Shown one piece after another: positions 10,972 through 22,471 of a stretch of DNA of 64,000 bases. A program made the position numbers and the translations under genes. Numbering within the stretch: position 1 is the first letter of the stretch; the number at the start of each line of letters is the position of its first letter. The DNA comes from Mangifera indica (lineage: Eukaryota; Streptophyta; Magnoliopsida; Sapindales; Anacardiaceae), in the NCBI RefSeq assembly GCF_011075055.1, contig NC_058150.1, positions 13,359,408 through 13,423,407 of the forward strand. The letters are read 5' to 3'. Under the pieces are notes generated by a model. The model saw nothing but the letters and a program-made list of their open reading frames with translations. It ran no database searches and was not told the origin of the DNA.

Positions 10972-11890
10972 AAAAGACTTATTCCCATCCAAAGTATAGT
11001 GAAAACTCAAACTTATACCCGTTAATTTTTAAAAACTCAAACACCCACCCATCACTCAATTTTTGTTAAAATATTTCATTAGAGTTAAAGATAAAATCAT
11101 CATTTTACTAAAAGTATTATAAAATTATAATTTTATCTCATTCCCCTCCCAGATTTTGATAACTAACAACTTCATCCCCGCCTAAATATTTCAAGTTTTA
11201 AAAAATGTCTATTTCCTCCCATACCTAGGTTTTTTTTTTCTCCCCTCTCCGGCCACCACTTCATCTCCGCCCGGTAGCTTCATCTTCCCACCCTCACCGT
11301 TGAAATATTTCGGTCGGTCTTCTTGGGAGGTTGTACGATAGAGACAATAAAGAGACGGCAAAGAGAAGAATTCTCTTCGTTACCTCTCCATCGAGGAAGA
11401 ATTGTCGACAAAGAGGGATGAGGACAAATGATTCGTCCTTGTCCCTCTCCATTGATGAAGAGACAAAGCTCTTCTTTGAGAGAGAGATCCAACAAAGAGA
11501 CAATGTTTCTTTGTCATCTTTGTGGCATGATCTTGCACGACAGCTAGTTGAACTATTCAGACAAAGAGGGTGGGAAGAGGAAAATGCTAGTCAGAGAAGA
11601 AGTGGTGACCAGAAAAGAGAGAAAAGAAAAACCTAGGTGTAGGGGAAAATAATCATTTTTTAAAACTAAAAATGTTTAGGTAGAGGTGAAGTTGTTAGTT
11701 TTTAAAATTTAGAGAGAAAAATGAGATAAAATTATAATTTTTTAATATTCTTGATAAAATAACAATTTTACTCTTAATTCTAACGGAATATTTTAACAGA
11801 AATTAGGTATTAGGTAGGTGTTTAGATTTTTAAAAGTTGATGGGTATGAGTTTGAGTTGTTACTATACCTTAGGTAGGAATAAGTCTTTT
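10972..11890. mobile_element. Fold-back element with about 270-bp inverted repeats
   Basis: Starts AAAAGACTTATTCC and ends with the perfect inverse GGAATAAGTCTTTT. The two arms (about 10972-11245 and 11620-11890) are inverted copies along their length, for example the TTTTGTTAAAATATT...AGATAAAATCATCATTTTAC block. The 370-bp core is GC-richer and holds short AAGAGACAA-like repeats with their own inverted symmetry (CTCTCCAT...GAGACAAAG). An open frame at 11331-11636 has no family resemblance and is probably chance. No target duplication found. A weaker relative lies at about 18712-19375. Confidence 0.7.
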
Positions 11891-12965
11891 GGCCTGTTCA
11901 ATTTAGGAACGATTTTAATTTTATCTCAAAATACTATTTTCAGAAGCGAAATTTACTTTTAGGGATGAAATTTCGTCCCAAAATGATTATTTAAAAGTAC
12001 TCGTCAAATTTAAAAGTGGAAAATGATCTTTCATCAAAGTTTGGGTGGTAAAGTTTAATCCTTAAAGTTGAGGATTTACTTCACTCTCAACTTTCAAGTC
12101 AGATAAAACACGATGGGTGAGGGCAACTTTATCTAGTCAATTGAAAATTTGTCATTTTAAGAATTAGAACATTTGAGATGTGGCCATCTTTCCACAACTT
12201 CACATTGCTCGTCTCGTCTTCTCCAGCTTCGATTCATCTCCCAAAAATTCTCCATCTGCAGAAAGCTTGAAGGTATTCACATTGCCTCTGCAACCAAATC
12301 GAACTCGAATAAATTTCGTTCTATTAATAAAATCATTTTTAATCTTTTATTATCTGCAACTTTCCTTCCTTCTTAATTTCATATTATTCGACCTGTTTAT
12401 TCTTGTTTCTAGATTCGTCAATTGTATAGTCTTGAATGTTCTACATGTACGGATTATTGCTAGTGTTACAGATTTTAGAATTTGAATTAATTCAATTTCA
12501 ATTTTATTTATTGATTTTTTATGCTGGATTTGATTGTATATCAATCGAGGAGTCGATTGAAAGTCCGCAAATGCCACAGAATTTTTGTTATAATTTTGTA
12601 ATTTTTGCTTTTCATTTCAGTCTTGTTTGTTTATTGTCACCGAATTTCATGGAATGATGTTTCGATTTGTTATTTAACTCTTGTTTAGGCAATGACTTTT
12701 TTACGATTGTTATAGCATTACGGGGCAAACTGATTATTAAAAAAAGCATATATTGTCATCCATTGCAGACATTAATATAAAATCTTGTTTGGCCTATTAT
12801 CCGATGTAACTATTTTAGCTGCGTCAATCTTTTATATCTGTTTCTGCATTGATTAGTATTTATTAAATAAAAGTTGCTGGTATTATGGCCTTTCTAGCTA
12901 AAACTTCACTTAACATGTGATTGTTATCTAATGAATACTTCTCTTTGTTATTACTCTTGTATTAG
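11891..12965. other. Spacer with a 5'-leader-like stretch
   Basis: At about 12185-12290 there is a CT-rich, less AT-rich stretch (CTCGTCTCGTCTTCTCCAGC) ending in CTTGAAG followed by GTATTC. It could be a 5' leader exon with a splice donor. No ATG-started frame of note follows. It may be the upstream end of the gene-fragment cluster that starts at 12966. Confidence 0.3.
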
Positions 12966-14235
12966 CCACAACAACTCATCCCTGATCGAAGGAAGGTATA
13001 CAAGGTTTGCATTCCAATTTTCTACCTCATTTTAAAGGTTTGTGTCATTTCTTTGATTATGAATCCTAGTGTCTTCACCTGAATGCTAAGTTGACCAAGC
13101 TTTTTGTATTGGTCTTCTTCCATATGCTGTGAGAGGATAGCCCTTGAACATTCTTAGTTTTCTACAAGAAGAAAACAACACAACTTTAATACATTAAGTA
13201 TAATTTTGTCACATTTCCACTGTCTGAACAATCCAATGATATATGCTAATAGTTTTTTTGGGATCTCAGCGATTGGAAATGTTTGGAATCCCAGTTCCAA
13301 GATACACCCTTGTAAATAATGAAGTACCATATCAGGAGCTGGATTATTTTGTTGAGGAAGAAATTTTGCTGAGTTTCGTAGCAATCGCTTCTGGAAACCA
13401 TTTGTAGTGAAGCCTATTAATAATGGGCTTGCCCTTGCTTTTTGCCTCTATGTTGCTTCTCCTTAATATTTTAACTGGTAAATAGGATGGAATCCTTTAT
13501 CAGATGCCTCTTGTATCTTCCTGGAATCATGCTCAGAATTTTATAAAATGCATTAATTTGAAATTATGGCTTGTTGCAATTTCATGTAGTGAGATTTCAC
13601 TTGCAGCTTCATCATTTGGGTCATTCTTGGTATTTGAGTAAGAATAATAGTGTATCTATATGGCAGGTAATGGAACAATTAATTATTGTGATACAGTGCC
13701 TTCACAGCATACATGTATAGGTTGATGACATCATTAGTATTCTTACTTTTTTTCTTAATTTGATTTCATCTGTGCAAATTTGTTGCTCAGTAGCTTGTAA
13801 GAAAAATGTATGTGATTAAGCAAGAAATTGAAAATCTCAAATGCAGCCTGGGATTTGCTTGTTTTTGTGTTTCAGCTGCTGGAATTCAATAATTCTTGAA
13901 GACTGTGAAGTCATAGATGCATTCAGTTGTAAATTTATGTCCTGATGTTTAAATCTGAATTTGGATATTGAACTTTTCGTTCTGTTTTATAGGTTTATTT
14001 AACATCTTAATTTGATTAGTGACTGCTACTAGAGAGTTAATATATGATATTTGCTTTGAATTTGGGTATCTAGCTATTTATTTATAACTTATGCCTCATT
14101 TAGTAAAATTTGTTGTTCCAGAGTGGATATGTGGCAATGGCTCTCATTTTGTGCTTTTGTTAAGGGGATGATCATATCATTATGATATACTATCCAAGCT
14201 CAGCTGGCGGAGGTATGAAAGAATTATTTAGGAAG
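12966..14235 (+). pseudogene. VIP1/VIH-type diphosphoinositol kinase, three-exon fragment
   Basis: Pieces of a plant inositol hexakisphosphate/diphosphoinositol pentakisphosphate kinase, the enzyme that makes inositol pyrophosphates. Exon at 12966-13004 (PQQLIPDRRKVYK) is preceded by a pyrimidine-rich AG and followed by GT. Exon at 13270-13421 starts [20 protein letters not shown], continues to [10 protein letters not shown], then loses one base and resumes in another frame with [13 protein letters not shown]. Exon at 14165-14235 carries the hallmark [20 protein letters not shown], followed by GT. These are consecutive exons of the RimK-like N-terminal domain. The rest of the kinase and the phosphatase-like domain are absent. 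The frameshift and truncation make it a pseudogene fragment, with introns retained. Confidence 0.85.
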
Positions 14236-14340
14236 GTCAGCATTTCAATTGTTGTCTATTTGTTTGCAATGTTTGTACTTGCTCTTACTTTTTTATATCA
14301 TTTGTAGTGACGTTGACCTCACTACTTGCACTTCCTGCAG

Positions 14341-14657
14341 ACCAATTGCCCGTGGAAGCTTTAGAACGTCTCTTCAGGGCTACCCTTGATCTCCTAGTTG
14401 CACAAAAACATTAAGTTGCCAGTCTTTTGTGTCACCTCTGTCTCATGCTATATGTTATTTTAACAATTACTCATTATTTTTGTCTGTCATGGACTTATTC
14501 TGCAAAGGAAGAAGAGGCTGAAGATGATGATGATATGAATGGTTTCCAAACTGATATTGAAGATGATGATGGTGATGGGTCAGACAAAGAAATGGGCGTT
14601 GATGCTGAGGATGGAGATTAAACTGACAGCATTAAACTTAAAAAATTAGCTGTACAG
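14341..14657 (+). pseudogene. Importin-7/SAD2-like (importin-beta family) exon fragments
   Basis: Directly after the kinase fragment come two exons of a different gene. The first, 14341-14415, follows CTTCCTGCAG and reads [20 protein letters not shown] before hitting a stop. The second, about 14503-14657, reads EEEAEDDDDMNGFQTDIEDD and SDKEMGVDAEDGD. It then has an in-frame TAA (14619) where the family continues with an acidic residue; similarity continues past the stop (DSIKLKKLAVQ) to a GT donor at 14658. This is the acidic C-terminal region of plant importin-7-like nuclear import receptors (SAD2 type). It is a broken fragment and cannot act in nuclear import. Confidence 0.82.
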
Positions 14658-15230
14658 GTGTGTACATTATTGTATAGTTTTGAATGTGTTTTCTGGTCAA
14701 ACACATTCTGGTAAACCTAAGACATATATTATCATATGGAGAAATCTATGAGCTTGCCTTTATGTTTTCATGGTTGAATGCATATTTTAAAATTGTAAAT
14801 TCAAATGGCTATGTTCTCTTGATTTTCACTGCAGTTATTAGTCAGAATGTCACTAGTTGGAGTATTGCACATGCTTTTATGGGGTAGATGATTGAAAATA
14901 ATGACAGATGGCAAGAAGTCATTTGGGGAATAGTTACTTCAGTTAGATAAAATATCATTACAATCTATATAAATCATATATATAAATGGGATTGTTTGTC
15001 TTCTCAGCTGATGGAATGTCTTTTTTAGCTATTGAAACTCACTCGATATATATTTTCAGTTATAGTATAGTTTCAAACAATTTAATGTGCTTTAACTATT
15101 ATTATACTTGGGCAGACCTTGTTATGAGTTTTGAGTTGTCTAACATATTTAATCCATACACTTTGATGTGAAGCATGAAGGATACGATTTCAAGGTATAA
15201 TATGCATTCTAATAATAATTGTTATGTATA
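14658..15230. other. Spacer after the gene-fragment cluster
   Basis: Intron-like, T-rich sequence. No further exon of either captured gene could be recognised before the TIR element at 15231. Confidence 0.35.
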
Positions 15231-16076
15231 AGGTTGGATTCGAAGTGAGCTTGTTTAGGTTTGAAACAAGTTTGGCCTACACAAGCATGAGCACAAGCAC
15301 AAACTTGGGGTTAAAACAGAAAACGAACTACGAGCTTGGGGTTAAAACAAAAAACGAACCTGAACCCGAACCCGAACCCAAACATGGGTTGTGCTCAGCT
15401 CCCTCGTGTTAAATATTAAAAATATGCTGCGTTGTTGCATGCCTGCACCTCTTCTTCACAACGCGTTTCAATTGAAAAAATAAAACCTAAAACTAAAGTC
15501 ACCGCCACGTGATTCCAAATGATCAAGTTCAAGCTTCGTCAATCATCACTAATGCTGATGATGTTCGCTGTTCGTGCTGCTCCAACATTGCTCCAAGGCT
15601 TCAACTTTCTTTGGCGTTGCTCAAGCGTTTTGTTCTGCCGACTAGTGCATCGAGAGTCTTTTGTTAGTTATGTGGGACATTTTTCACTCATCGGCCTGAC
15701 ATGCATTAAAACTCTATTGCACCCCAGCCTCCTTTAATTCAATTGTTCGCTCGCATCAAGATATGTAACCTTGATGCTTTTTTTGGGTTTTCAATTTTAT
15801 TTTACTGATAATTTTTTTGGTGTCGTTTCTTCTTGCTAAATATTGTGATTTATGACTTTGTGAGTCTTCTTCTTGTTGCATATTCAATTTTTCGTTTTTC
15901 AATCTTTGGCGAGCACAAGCCTTGAGTGAGTTGATCACGAATTGCTAAGTCACAAAGTGAGCTAAACACGAACAACTCTTTCTCCAAGCTTGGTGAGCCC
16001 AAGTTGAGCTAGATGTTTGCCATTCCGAAAACAAGCTAAACCATATTTGGATTCGGTTTGATTCGAATCCAACCCT
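15231..16076. mobile_element. TIR element with AGG(G)TTGGATTCGAA ends
   Basis: Left end AGGTTGGATTCGAA; right end reverse-complemented AGGGTTGGATTCGAATC. The roughly 845-bp inside is rich in GAGCTTG/CAAGCTC words and has a short CCCGAA tandem at 15360-15380. No transposase. It resembles 8751-9795 in style, and the GAGCTCAAGCTT-rich part at 53390-53850 may be a third member without clear ends. Confidence 0.55.
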
Positions 16077-16110
16077 AGTTCTATACTTATCTAACATGCA
16101 AATACTAAAA

Positions 16111-16731
16111 TCACCATACAAGCAAGAACAAAAATTTTTGTCTCTATTTCAATGCACAATCAATGACGAAATTTTTTGTTCTCGATTTATAACACAATTA
16201 AGGATAAAAAATGGTCCACAATTCACCATAAAATCAATGATAAAAAATTTTGTCCTTAATTCATTTTTCAATTAAAGATAAAAAAATTTGTCTCTAATTC
16301 ACTATACAATCAAAGAAAAAAAAATTTTCTCACATTCATCATATACTCTAGAATAACAAATTTTATCTCCAATTCACATACAAATAGGGACAAAAAGGTT
16401 TGTCCCCACTTCAAAGGGACAAAAAATATGTCCCAAATTCTCTGGACAAATAGGACCAAAAAAATTGTCTCTATATATGGTATTTTAAATAAAATTATTT
16501 GAGATGAAATCTAATTTATTTATAGATAAAATGTATATCATTTTATGAAGAAATACTATTTCATCTATAATGAATAGTTATGAAAGACAAATTCTTTTTC
16601 CATAGGCATTACACTTTGCTAATGCATCTTTTTGACAATTTATATTTTCATCTCAATTGACTTTTTTGGAAGAATTTTTCTACTTTTTGTGATGAAAATT
16701 TTTGTTACCTTTTATAAAATTTGTTGTAATG
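16111..16731. repeat. CACTA-like subterminal repeat block
   Basis: Six or more imperfect tandem units of 45-60 bp, each with GACAAAAAATTTGTCTC-type inverted cores and AATTCACCATACAATCAA-type spacers. The block starts near CACCATACAAGCAAGAA and ends TTTGTTGTAATG, which are weakly like the CACTACAAGAAA / TTTCTTGTAGTG ends of CACTA elements. A decayed CACTA-derived MITE is the simplest reading, but the ends are imperfect and no target duplication is clear. Confidence 0.4.
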
Positions 16732-16885
16732 CATGTTGTAACATATTAATATCTATGATCATTTTTTAGAGGACCCAATAGGAAAGGGGGAGGAGTTAAA
16801 AAATTGAGATGCAGATGAGAAGACAAAGAAACTGAAATTGAAACAGATACGAAAAAAGAAGAAAATGAAAGAATGGCAAAAATTA

Positions 16886-16910
16886 CACACACACGTGCGC
16901 ATGCGCACTT

Positions 16911-16990
<80 letters not shown>
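16886..16990. repeat. (CA)n-(TA)n compound microsatellite
   Basis: A broken CACACA/GTGCGCATGCGCAC stretch passes into CACACACACACA and then an uninterrupted AT dinucleotide run of more than 60 bases. Peptides predicted across it are repeat artefacts. Confidence 0.95.
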
Positions 16991-16994
<4 letters not shown>

Positions 16995-17096
16995 TTGAAA
17001 AGAAAACCAATAAAAATAAAATTTTGTGATATGCGACTATGACTACTAATAGTAATAGGGTCATACAAAATTACAATTTAGATGCATACAAGAAAC

Positions 17097-17347
17097 TGTA
17101 GGGCGAATTATTTTAACGAAAGTAGCAATCAGAACTTTTTGTAGAAAGTGTAGTTCGTTTGGTTTTTAGAAATCGGCACGTTTTGTAGAAAGCACTTTTC
17201 TTGCAAATAATTCATCTGGTTTGCAGAAATCATTATTTACAAGAAAAAGTGCCTTCTACAGAAAGTGCTGATTTCTACAAACCAAACGAACTACACTATC
17301 TACAAAAAGTGCGGATTTCTACTTTCGTTAAAGTAATTCGCCCTACA
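17097..17347. mobile_element. Snap-back MITE, 251 bp
   Basis: Starts TGTAGGGCGAATTA and ends with the near-perfect inverse. The arms are complementary for more than 110 bases each, including TAACGAAAGTAG and GTAGTTCGTTTGGTTT, so almost the whole element folds on itself. TA at each edge could be the target duplication, as for Stowaway/Tc1-mariner MITEs, although the ends are not the Stowaway consensus. A short extra copy of the inner sequence (TTTCTACAAAAAGTGCTGATT-like) lies at 17390-17412. Confidence 0.8.
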
Positions 17348-17602
17348 CAATTCATTAACAATGCATTACAAATCCACAAAATTCTCCACAGTTTCTACAA
17401 AAAGTGCTGATTCTATGACAGTTGACTCATTTTGAAACTTTAAACCGATCCCGATTGGGTTCATAGCGTTTTATGAGTTATTTGTAAAATTTAAAATGAT
17501 TATTGTCTATGTATTACACCAAGATTTCCCTGGTCGACAATGTCAAATTGAGTGTGATCCCACGATATTACGAAAGATATTGTCCACATTTAAGTAAGGA
17601 TA

Positions 17603-18413
17603 TACACAGTGCAGTTTGAGAGTTTTTAAAATCAAATTGAAAAAATGATTTGAAATTTTTTCAAACTAAATTAAATTATTATACATTTCAAACCAAACCA
17701 AAATAAAAAAATACGGTTTAGTTTGGTTTAGATTATGGTTTATATTATAATTATTAATATCTTACGAAACATGATATAATACAATACAAGTGAAAAACCA
17801 TAAATATCATAAGGTGTATCAAATTAATATAATACAGTAAACATATCTTATAATAGAATACATATTTTTACTATGAATCAATACATTTTTTTAGAGAAAA
17901 TGATATTGCAATAGAGGTGTTTATTAAAAATTTTTAAATATTAAAAGTGTTTGTGATATTTTTAAAATAATAATATGTTAATTATAATTTTTTATTATTT
18001 TATTAATATTTCATTTTTTTAAAAACATATTATACTATAAAAAATTAGAGTTTTAATATACAATTTGATTATCATAATTTAAACCTTTGAAAATCATATA
18101 TATATAATTTAATAAAATTAATTTAATTATAATTTTTTAAAATATAATATAAATATGTAAAATAAATATGAAATCTATATAAATAAAATGACAAACAAAA
18201 TATGAAAAAATTGTACATTTAATTACTTATTAAAATTTTTTTAAACATAATATATTTTTTTATATATTAAAAAATATAATTTATAGTTTGATCCATTTTA
18301 AAAGATATCTATATTCTAGTTTAAATTTTTTAAAAATAAATTTAAATTAAATAATTTTATAAATTAAATTAAATTATAATTTTTAAATAATTCAATCCAA
18401 ACCACACAATGTA
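17603..18413. mobile_element. Possible MITE or hAT-like element with TACA..GTG..GTTTG ends
   Basis: Left end TACACAGTGCAGTTTG; right end reverse-complemented TACATTGTGTGGTTTG: 12 of 16 match. The inside is almost pure AT. No target duplication could be confirmed, so this is a weak call. The stretch has no gene. Confidence 0.4.
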
Positions 18414-18711
18414 GTTACGTTGGTTAACATTGGCGGGTGCATTGGCGGGTGCATTGGCGGGCGCACTTCCTGCGTGGTTCACTGTCTTAGACTGGATGGA
18501 CCCACTCCTGTCTTCCACTTGCTTTAATTTTCCCTTCGGTCATTTTTAATTCCAACTGTCAAATCCATAACCTACAAGGCAGATTGGCGCGATCAAATTC
18601 GTGGCCAGTGATGGCTCTATTCAGATTGGGCATAAGGCGTAAATCACAGAGGTATTCGTTAAAATAAAATAAATATTATTTTATTTATTATTAAATAAAG
18701 GCCAATACACT
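18414..18711. other. Spacer with 12-bp tandem repeat
   Basis: At 18428-18464 the unit GGCGGGTGCATT is repeated three times. The rest is unremarkable; no frame of note. Confidence 0.5.
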
Positions 18712-19375
18712 ATTTTTTTACCCAAATTATAATATAAACACAAATATATATGGGCGAAATTTAAAAAATTTAAATACTTATTTATAAATTAATTATTATT
18801 AAATTTTTATTAAAATTAAAAATAAAATTATCATTTTACTAATAACATTAAAAAATACATAATTTTATCTTAATTTCTTTTTCTAAGTTTTGAAAACTCT
18901 TATTTCACTTCAGTTTCAATTTTAAAAGATAATTTTTTTCTTTCAAATTCTTAGAGTTTGTTGCAAACTCTAGTGATGGTGATAATGTTTGCTAATTTGT
19001 TCCGATGTTGATAGACTTTTGTACATCTTCCTCAGCTACCACCAATGACATCAAACGAAGGTGGACGAAGCTTGAAGACAAAGAAGTTTCATCGAATTGG
19101 CTTTGAACTACAAAAATCTATCACATTTTCATCTATTCAAATTTAGATTTAGAAAAAAAATGAAATAAAATTTTAGTTTTTTAAACTAAGTGAAAGAATA
19201 AGATAAAATTTTAGTGTTTTAATATTATTATTTAATGATGATTTTATCTTTATAATTAACAACAAATTTTAACAAAAATTTTATGATAGATAAATATTTA
19301 AGTTTTCAAAATCTTAAGAGTATAAGTTTTTCTTTATACTAAACCTGAGGTGGAAAAAAGTTTTTTATTCTTAAA
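18712..19375. mobile_element. Fold-back element related to 10972-11890
   Basis: The left arm has TTATTAAAATTAAAAATAAA and ATTATCATTTTACTAATA; the right arm carries the inverse (GATGATTTTATC...AACAAATTTTAACAAAAATT). The words and their order are the same as in the fold-back at 10972. The ends are worn, so the limits are approximate. The core at 18950-19090 is GC-richer and non-coding. Confidence 0.5.
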
Positions 19376-20080
19376 AAAAAAAAGGTTATTCTGTCATATT
19401 ATAACAGAATTTATGTTAATTAATGTTTTCACAGTGCAAATCCTAATGGGTAAAATGCTAATAAAAAATTATTATTGCTTACTTTGTATAATTGGCCAAC
19501 GCTTAAGTGAAGAATATTTTGAATTGTGATTTCAAATAAATAGTGTCGTATATTATGTGTTCACGAGAGAATGAAATAAAAACTAGAAAACTTGCGGCTA
19601 GGGTTTTATGTAAGTGTGTGTATTTCTTTATTTTTTTCAAATTTTAATGCAAGCTTAATATATATGTGCAAGTGTCTGAGCTCAACAAGAATTTGAACCA
19701 AGCTCAACACCTCCAACACTCACATGCATGGCTAGCATGTAAACATGCACAACTGACATGTTTCAATCCTTGCACAAGCAGCACCACAAGTGTACCGCCC
19801 GACATTGCTTTAAGGCTTACATAGGTAGACAATGTTTTGTCCAGCCGTGCCATGCCTTTTATTTCCCATAGTGCAACCACCTTGGTCAAAGTGTGGTCAA
19901 TTAGATTCTACAACCCGAATGGGCAAACCTAGTATTTTTAAGATTTCTCTCTCTCTCTTTCCCCTTAAACATTAGGATTATCATTGAATAATCTTCGCCT
20001 CTAAGTTTGAATCAAACCCTATATTCGTGTGATCTATAAGCTCTCTATCAAATCGGTAGTGTTTAGATTTTAACCAAATT
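19376..20080. other. Spacer, probably worn copia-derived sequence
   Basis: No gene seen. The CT-run at 19950-19965 and the gag remnant to the right suggest this is downstream non-coding remains of the same minus-strand copia element. Confidence 0.3.
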
Positions 20081-20084
20081 CAAA

Positions 20085-20480
20085 CATAGACCAAGATTGA
20101 CCTTTAGTAAAACATCACGACCTCTAGCTTAGCCTTGGCTTGGCCTTGACTTTTGATGCTTAGGCTTCAACCACAAGTATATTAGTCAAAACTACTTTTC
20201 GTACTTCTTGTTCAACATGCTTGAGCATATACAACAACTCTTCAAAGGTTTTCTCCTTTTCATTCATGTTAAAATTCATAATGAAATTAACTCACGATTT
20301 AGAGAGAGATTTCAACACCAGGTCAATGACAAGCTTATTATCCATGATGAAGCCCAAACTCGCCAATTGTTCAATGTAGCCAATCATCTTGACCACATGA
20401 GGGCCAACTTGTCCTCTCTCAGAGAATTTGTGATTAAACAATGTACTTGACACCTTATATCGTTCAACCCTTAGATGAGT
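20085..20480 (-). pseudogene. gag: Ty1/copia gag fragment
   Basis: Read on the minus strand from about 20475 it gives SERGQVGPHVVKMIGYIEQL, then ASLGFIMDNKLVIDLVLKSL, a stop, then FIMNFNMNEKEKTFEELLYM and KHVEQEV. This is the UBN2-type gag core of plant Ty1/copia elements. No zinc knuckle or pol follows, so it is a truncated relic. Plus-strand frames over it (20208-20450) are antisense shadows. Confidence 0.8.
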
Positions 20481-20689
20481 ATCATATAACTCTCAAAGTG
20501 TGCAGAGTATGTTTTGGAAAAATAGCTGTTGACGAAAAACCTTACCAAGAAAAAAAGTAATTAGTAAAGAGGGGTATTATTGAAATAAAAAATAATTTTG
20601 CTTAAAAAGATAAATTTATTATAAGTCTACCTAAAAAGGTTTAACCAATAATTCTTGTGCTTATTTTTATTAATATTTCCTGGTTTTAT

Positions 20690-20990
20690 GATTGAAAAAC
20701 GTAGAATACATACAATAAAAACTACATATTGCATATTTTATTTCCAATAATATTTTAGGTAAAAAGTATTAATGGGTACAAACAATTGAAATTATTATAA
20801 TATAATTAAGTGATTTTAAATTATAATTTAAAATAACGTTCAATCACATTACGATAAATTAAATTCTTTATACCCATTGGTGTCTCCTATTTATATATCT
20901 TTTTAATTTTTTTTAAAAGACAATACTTGGTTCTTTTGTAGCCCTAGTCACACATATGACATAAAATTCACATCTACAAGGAAAACTTTA
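20690..20990 (+). repeat. Third partial copy of the 31.7/33.4 kb repeat family
   Basis: AAAAACGTAGAATACATA, AAGTATTAATGGGTAC...TTCAATCACATTACGATAAAT and TTGTAGCCCTAGTCACACAT follow in the same order as at 32325-32800. The core at 20767-20882 is nearly palindromic (TTAATGGGTAC / ATACCCATTGG) and may be its own small MITE. Confidence 0.55.
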
Positions 20991-22320
20991 ACAACAAATG
21001 ATGACAAAATTTTTTTCATCATTAAAACTATTTAATGACAGGAAAGATATTTTTAATAATTACTTTTCCCTCATTAACAATACCATAAATAATTTATTAC
21101 TAAAATCATTTAAAAAAAAAAGTACTTATAACAGTTTTCGCTTATTGTTTCTTCCCTTCTCACTATAATTCAAATTAAAGCAAGCGTATATGCAACACAG
21201 GCTCCAAAAACTTTGCATATTCATGAAAGTAGTCTGTTTTATTTAAAGGGAATATAAAATTCAGTTTTATTTAAGTGCAGGGAAAATGTTTATCCTTTTC
21301 ATATTAATTAGCATTGGATCATATACAATATAAATTAAAAAATTATATGTATTTTACAGTATATTAAATTTTATATGGTAATAAATTGGGCAAGTTAAAC
21401 TTAAAACTGAGTGACTAAATTGAATTTATTTTTTATTGTAAAGTTAGATATTTAATAAATAACAGTATATTTCTATTTATTTATTTTATTGCATTATTTA
21501 TTTTGTTTAATAAGGTAATTTTAGTCTTTCAGTAATTTATGTTTTAAAACCATTAATGATATGAAATTAAAGTAAAAAAATATAATAAAAAGTATAAAAA
21601 ACTTTGACTTATTCTTTAAAATTTTTATTGATTTGTTATTAATTTAATTTTAAAATCGTGATTCAATTATTATGATGCTTTTGCAGAACAGTAGGTAAGG
21701 AAATTGTTTTTTGCTTTTAAGTGGAGAGAAAATTGCTTTTAATATGTACATCGGGTTTGGAATTAAAAAATTTAAAGGGAAAACTTGTCTAAAGTGTAAT
21801 ATTTTAGTACAACGACAAAAGAAAATTTATATATTTTTAACAATCAGAATATATTAAAGAAACTTACATAATGTAAAGGAAAAGAAGTGGAATTGCATCG
21901 TCTTAAAAAGATTACTTTACTAAACCACCAAAAATTATACTATCAGAGAAATTTTGACTAATGAGACTTCCCTCGTTATTTACGAGAGAATATTGATTAA
22001 ATCTTTTTGGATAATTTATTAAAATTAAAATTTTGATTTATTTAATTTAATAATTTTAAAATTAATCATTAAATTTAAAATTTAATTTACTGAATATAAT
22101 TAGATAAATCCAAATAAGATGTGTTTTTATTTTTTTTGTTTTCATATTGTACACACACCGACCTCATTTTCTCCCTCTTCGTCTTGTCGTCTTCCTCAGC
22201 AGATGCTAACTTTGCTTGTTCTAGGCTTATAGCCCTAGTCGCGGCTACCCCACAAGCAATGTTACGATAACTTTGGTTAAATGTAACCGGAGATGAACTG
22301 CTGCGTCAATTGCGGTTTCA
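20991..22320. other. AT-rich spacer upstream of the small gene
   Basis: No gene seen. A GATGACAAAATTTTTTTCATC inverted word lies near 21000. From 22140 the sequence becomes CT-rich (CTCCCTCTTCGTCTTGTCGT), perhaps an upstream transcribed leader. Confidence 0.3.
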
Positions 22321-22326
22321 TCACTG

Positions 22327-22336
22327 TATAAAAAAG
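22327..22336 (+). promoter_or_regulatory. TATA box of the two-exon gene
   Basis: TATAAAAAAG, followed about 30 bases later by a CT-rich leader (CACATTTCTCTCTGC...), the usual layout of a plant RNA polymerase II promoter. It supports the ATG at 22472 rather than the upstream in-frame ATG at 22340. Confidence 0.5.
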
Positions 22337-22471
22337 TGTATGCTGACTTCCAGTACAACACATTTCTCTCTGCTTTCTTCTCTGTTCTCGATTCTTCTCT
22401 CCGAGAGCAGTAACACCTCCCCTAGTTCCCCACAGCCTCAACAGCCGGAAAGTTGGTCTGTTCAATCTCTG

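Noticed and set aside
11331..11636. Open frame of 101 residues in the fold-back core, charged
   Set aside because: Lies between inverted arms, overlaps two antisense frames, no recognisable family, and is built of GAGACAAAG-like repeats.
12966..14657. Functional VIH or importin gene in place
   Set aside because: A 1-base deletion, an in-frame stop, missing exons on both sides and the join of two unrelated genes rule it out.
16746..17068. Frames with YIYIYIYI and CVCVCV runs
   Set aside because: Pure product of the CA/TA microsatellite.
20208..20450. Plus-strand frame of 80 residues
   Set aside because: Antisense to the clear minus-strand copia gag match.
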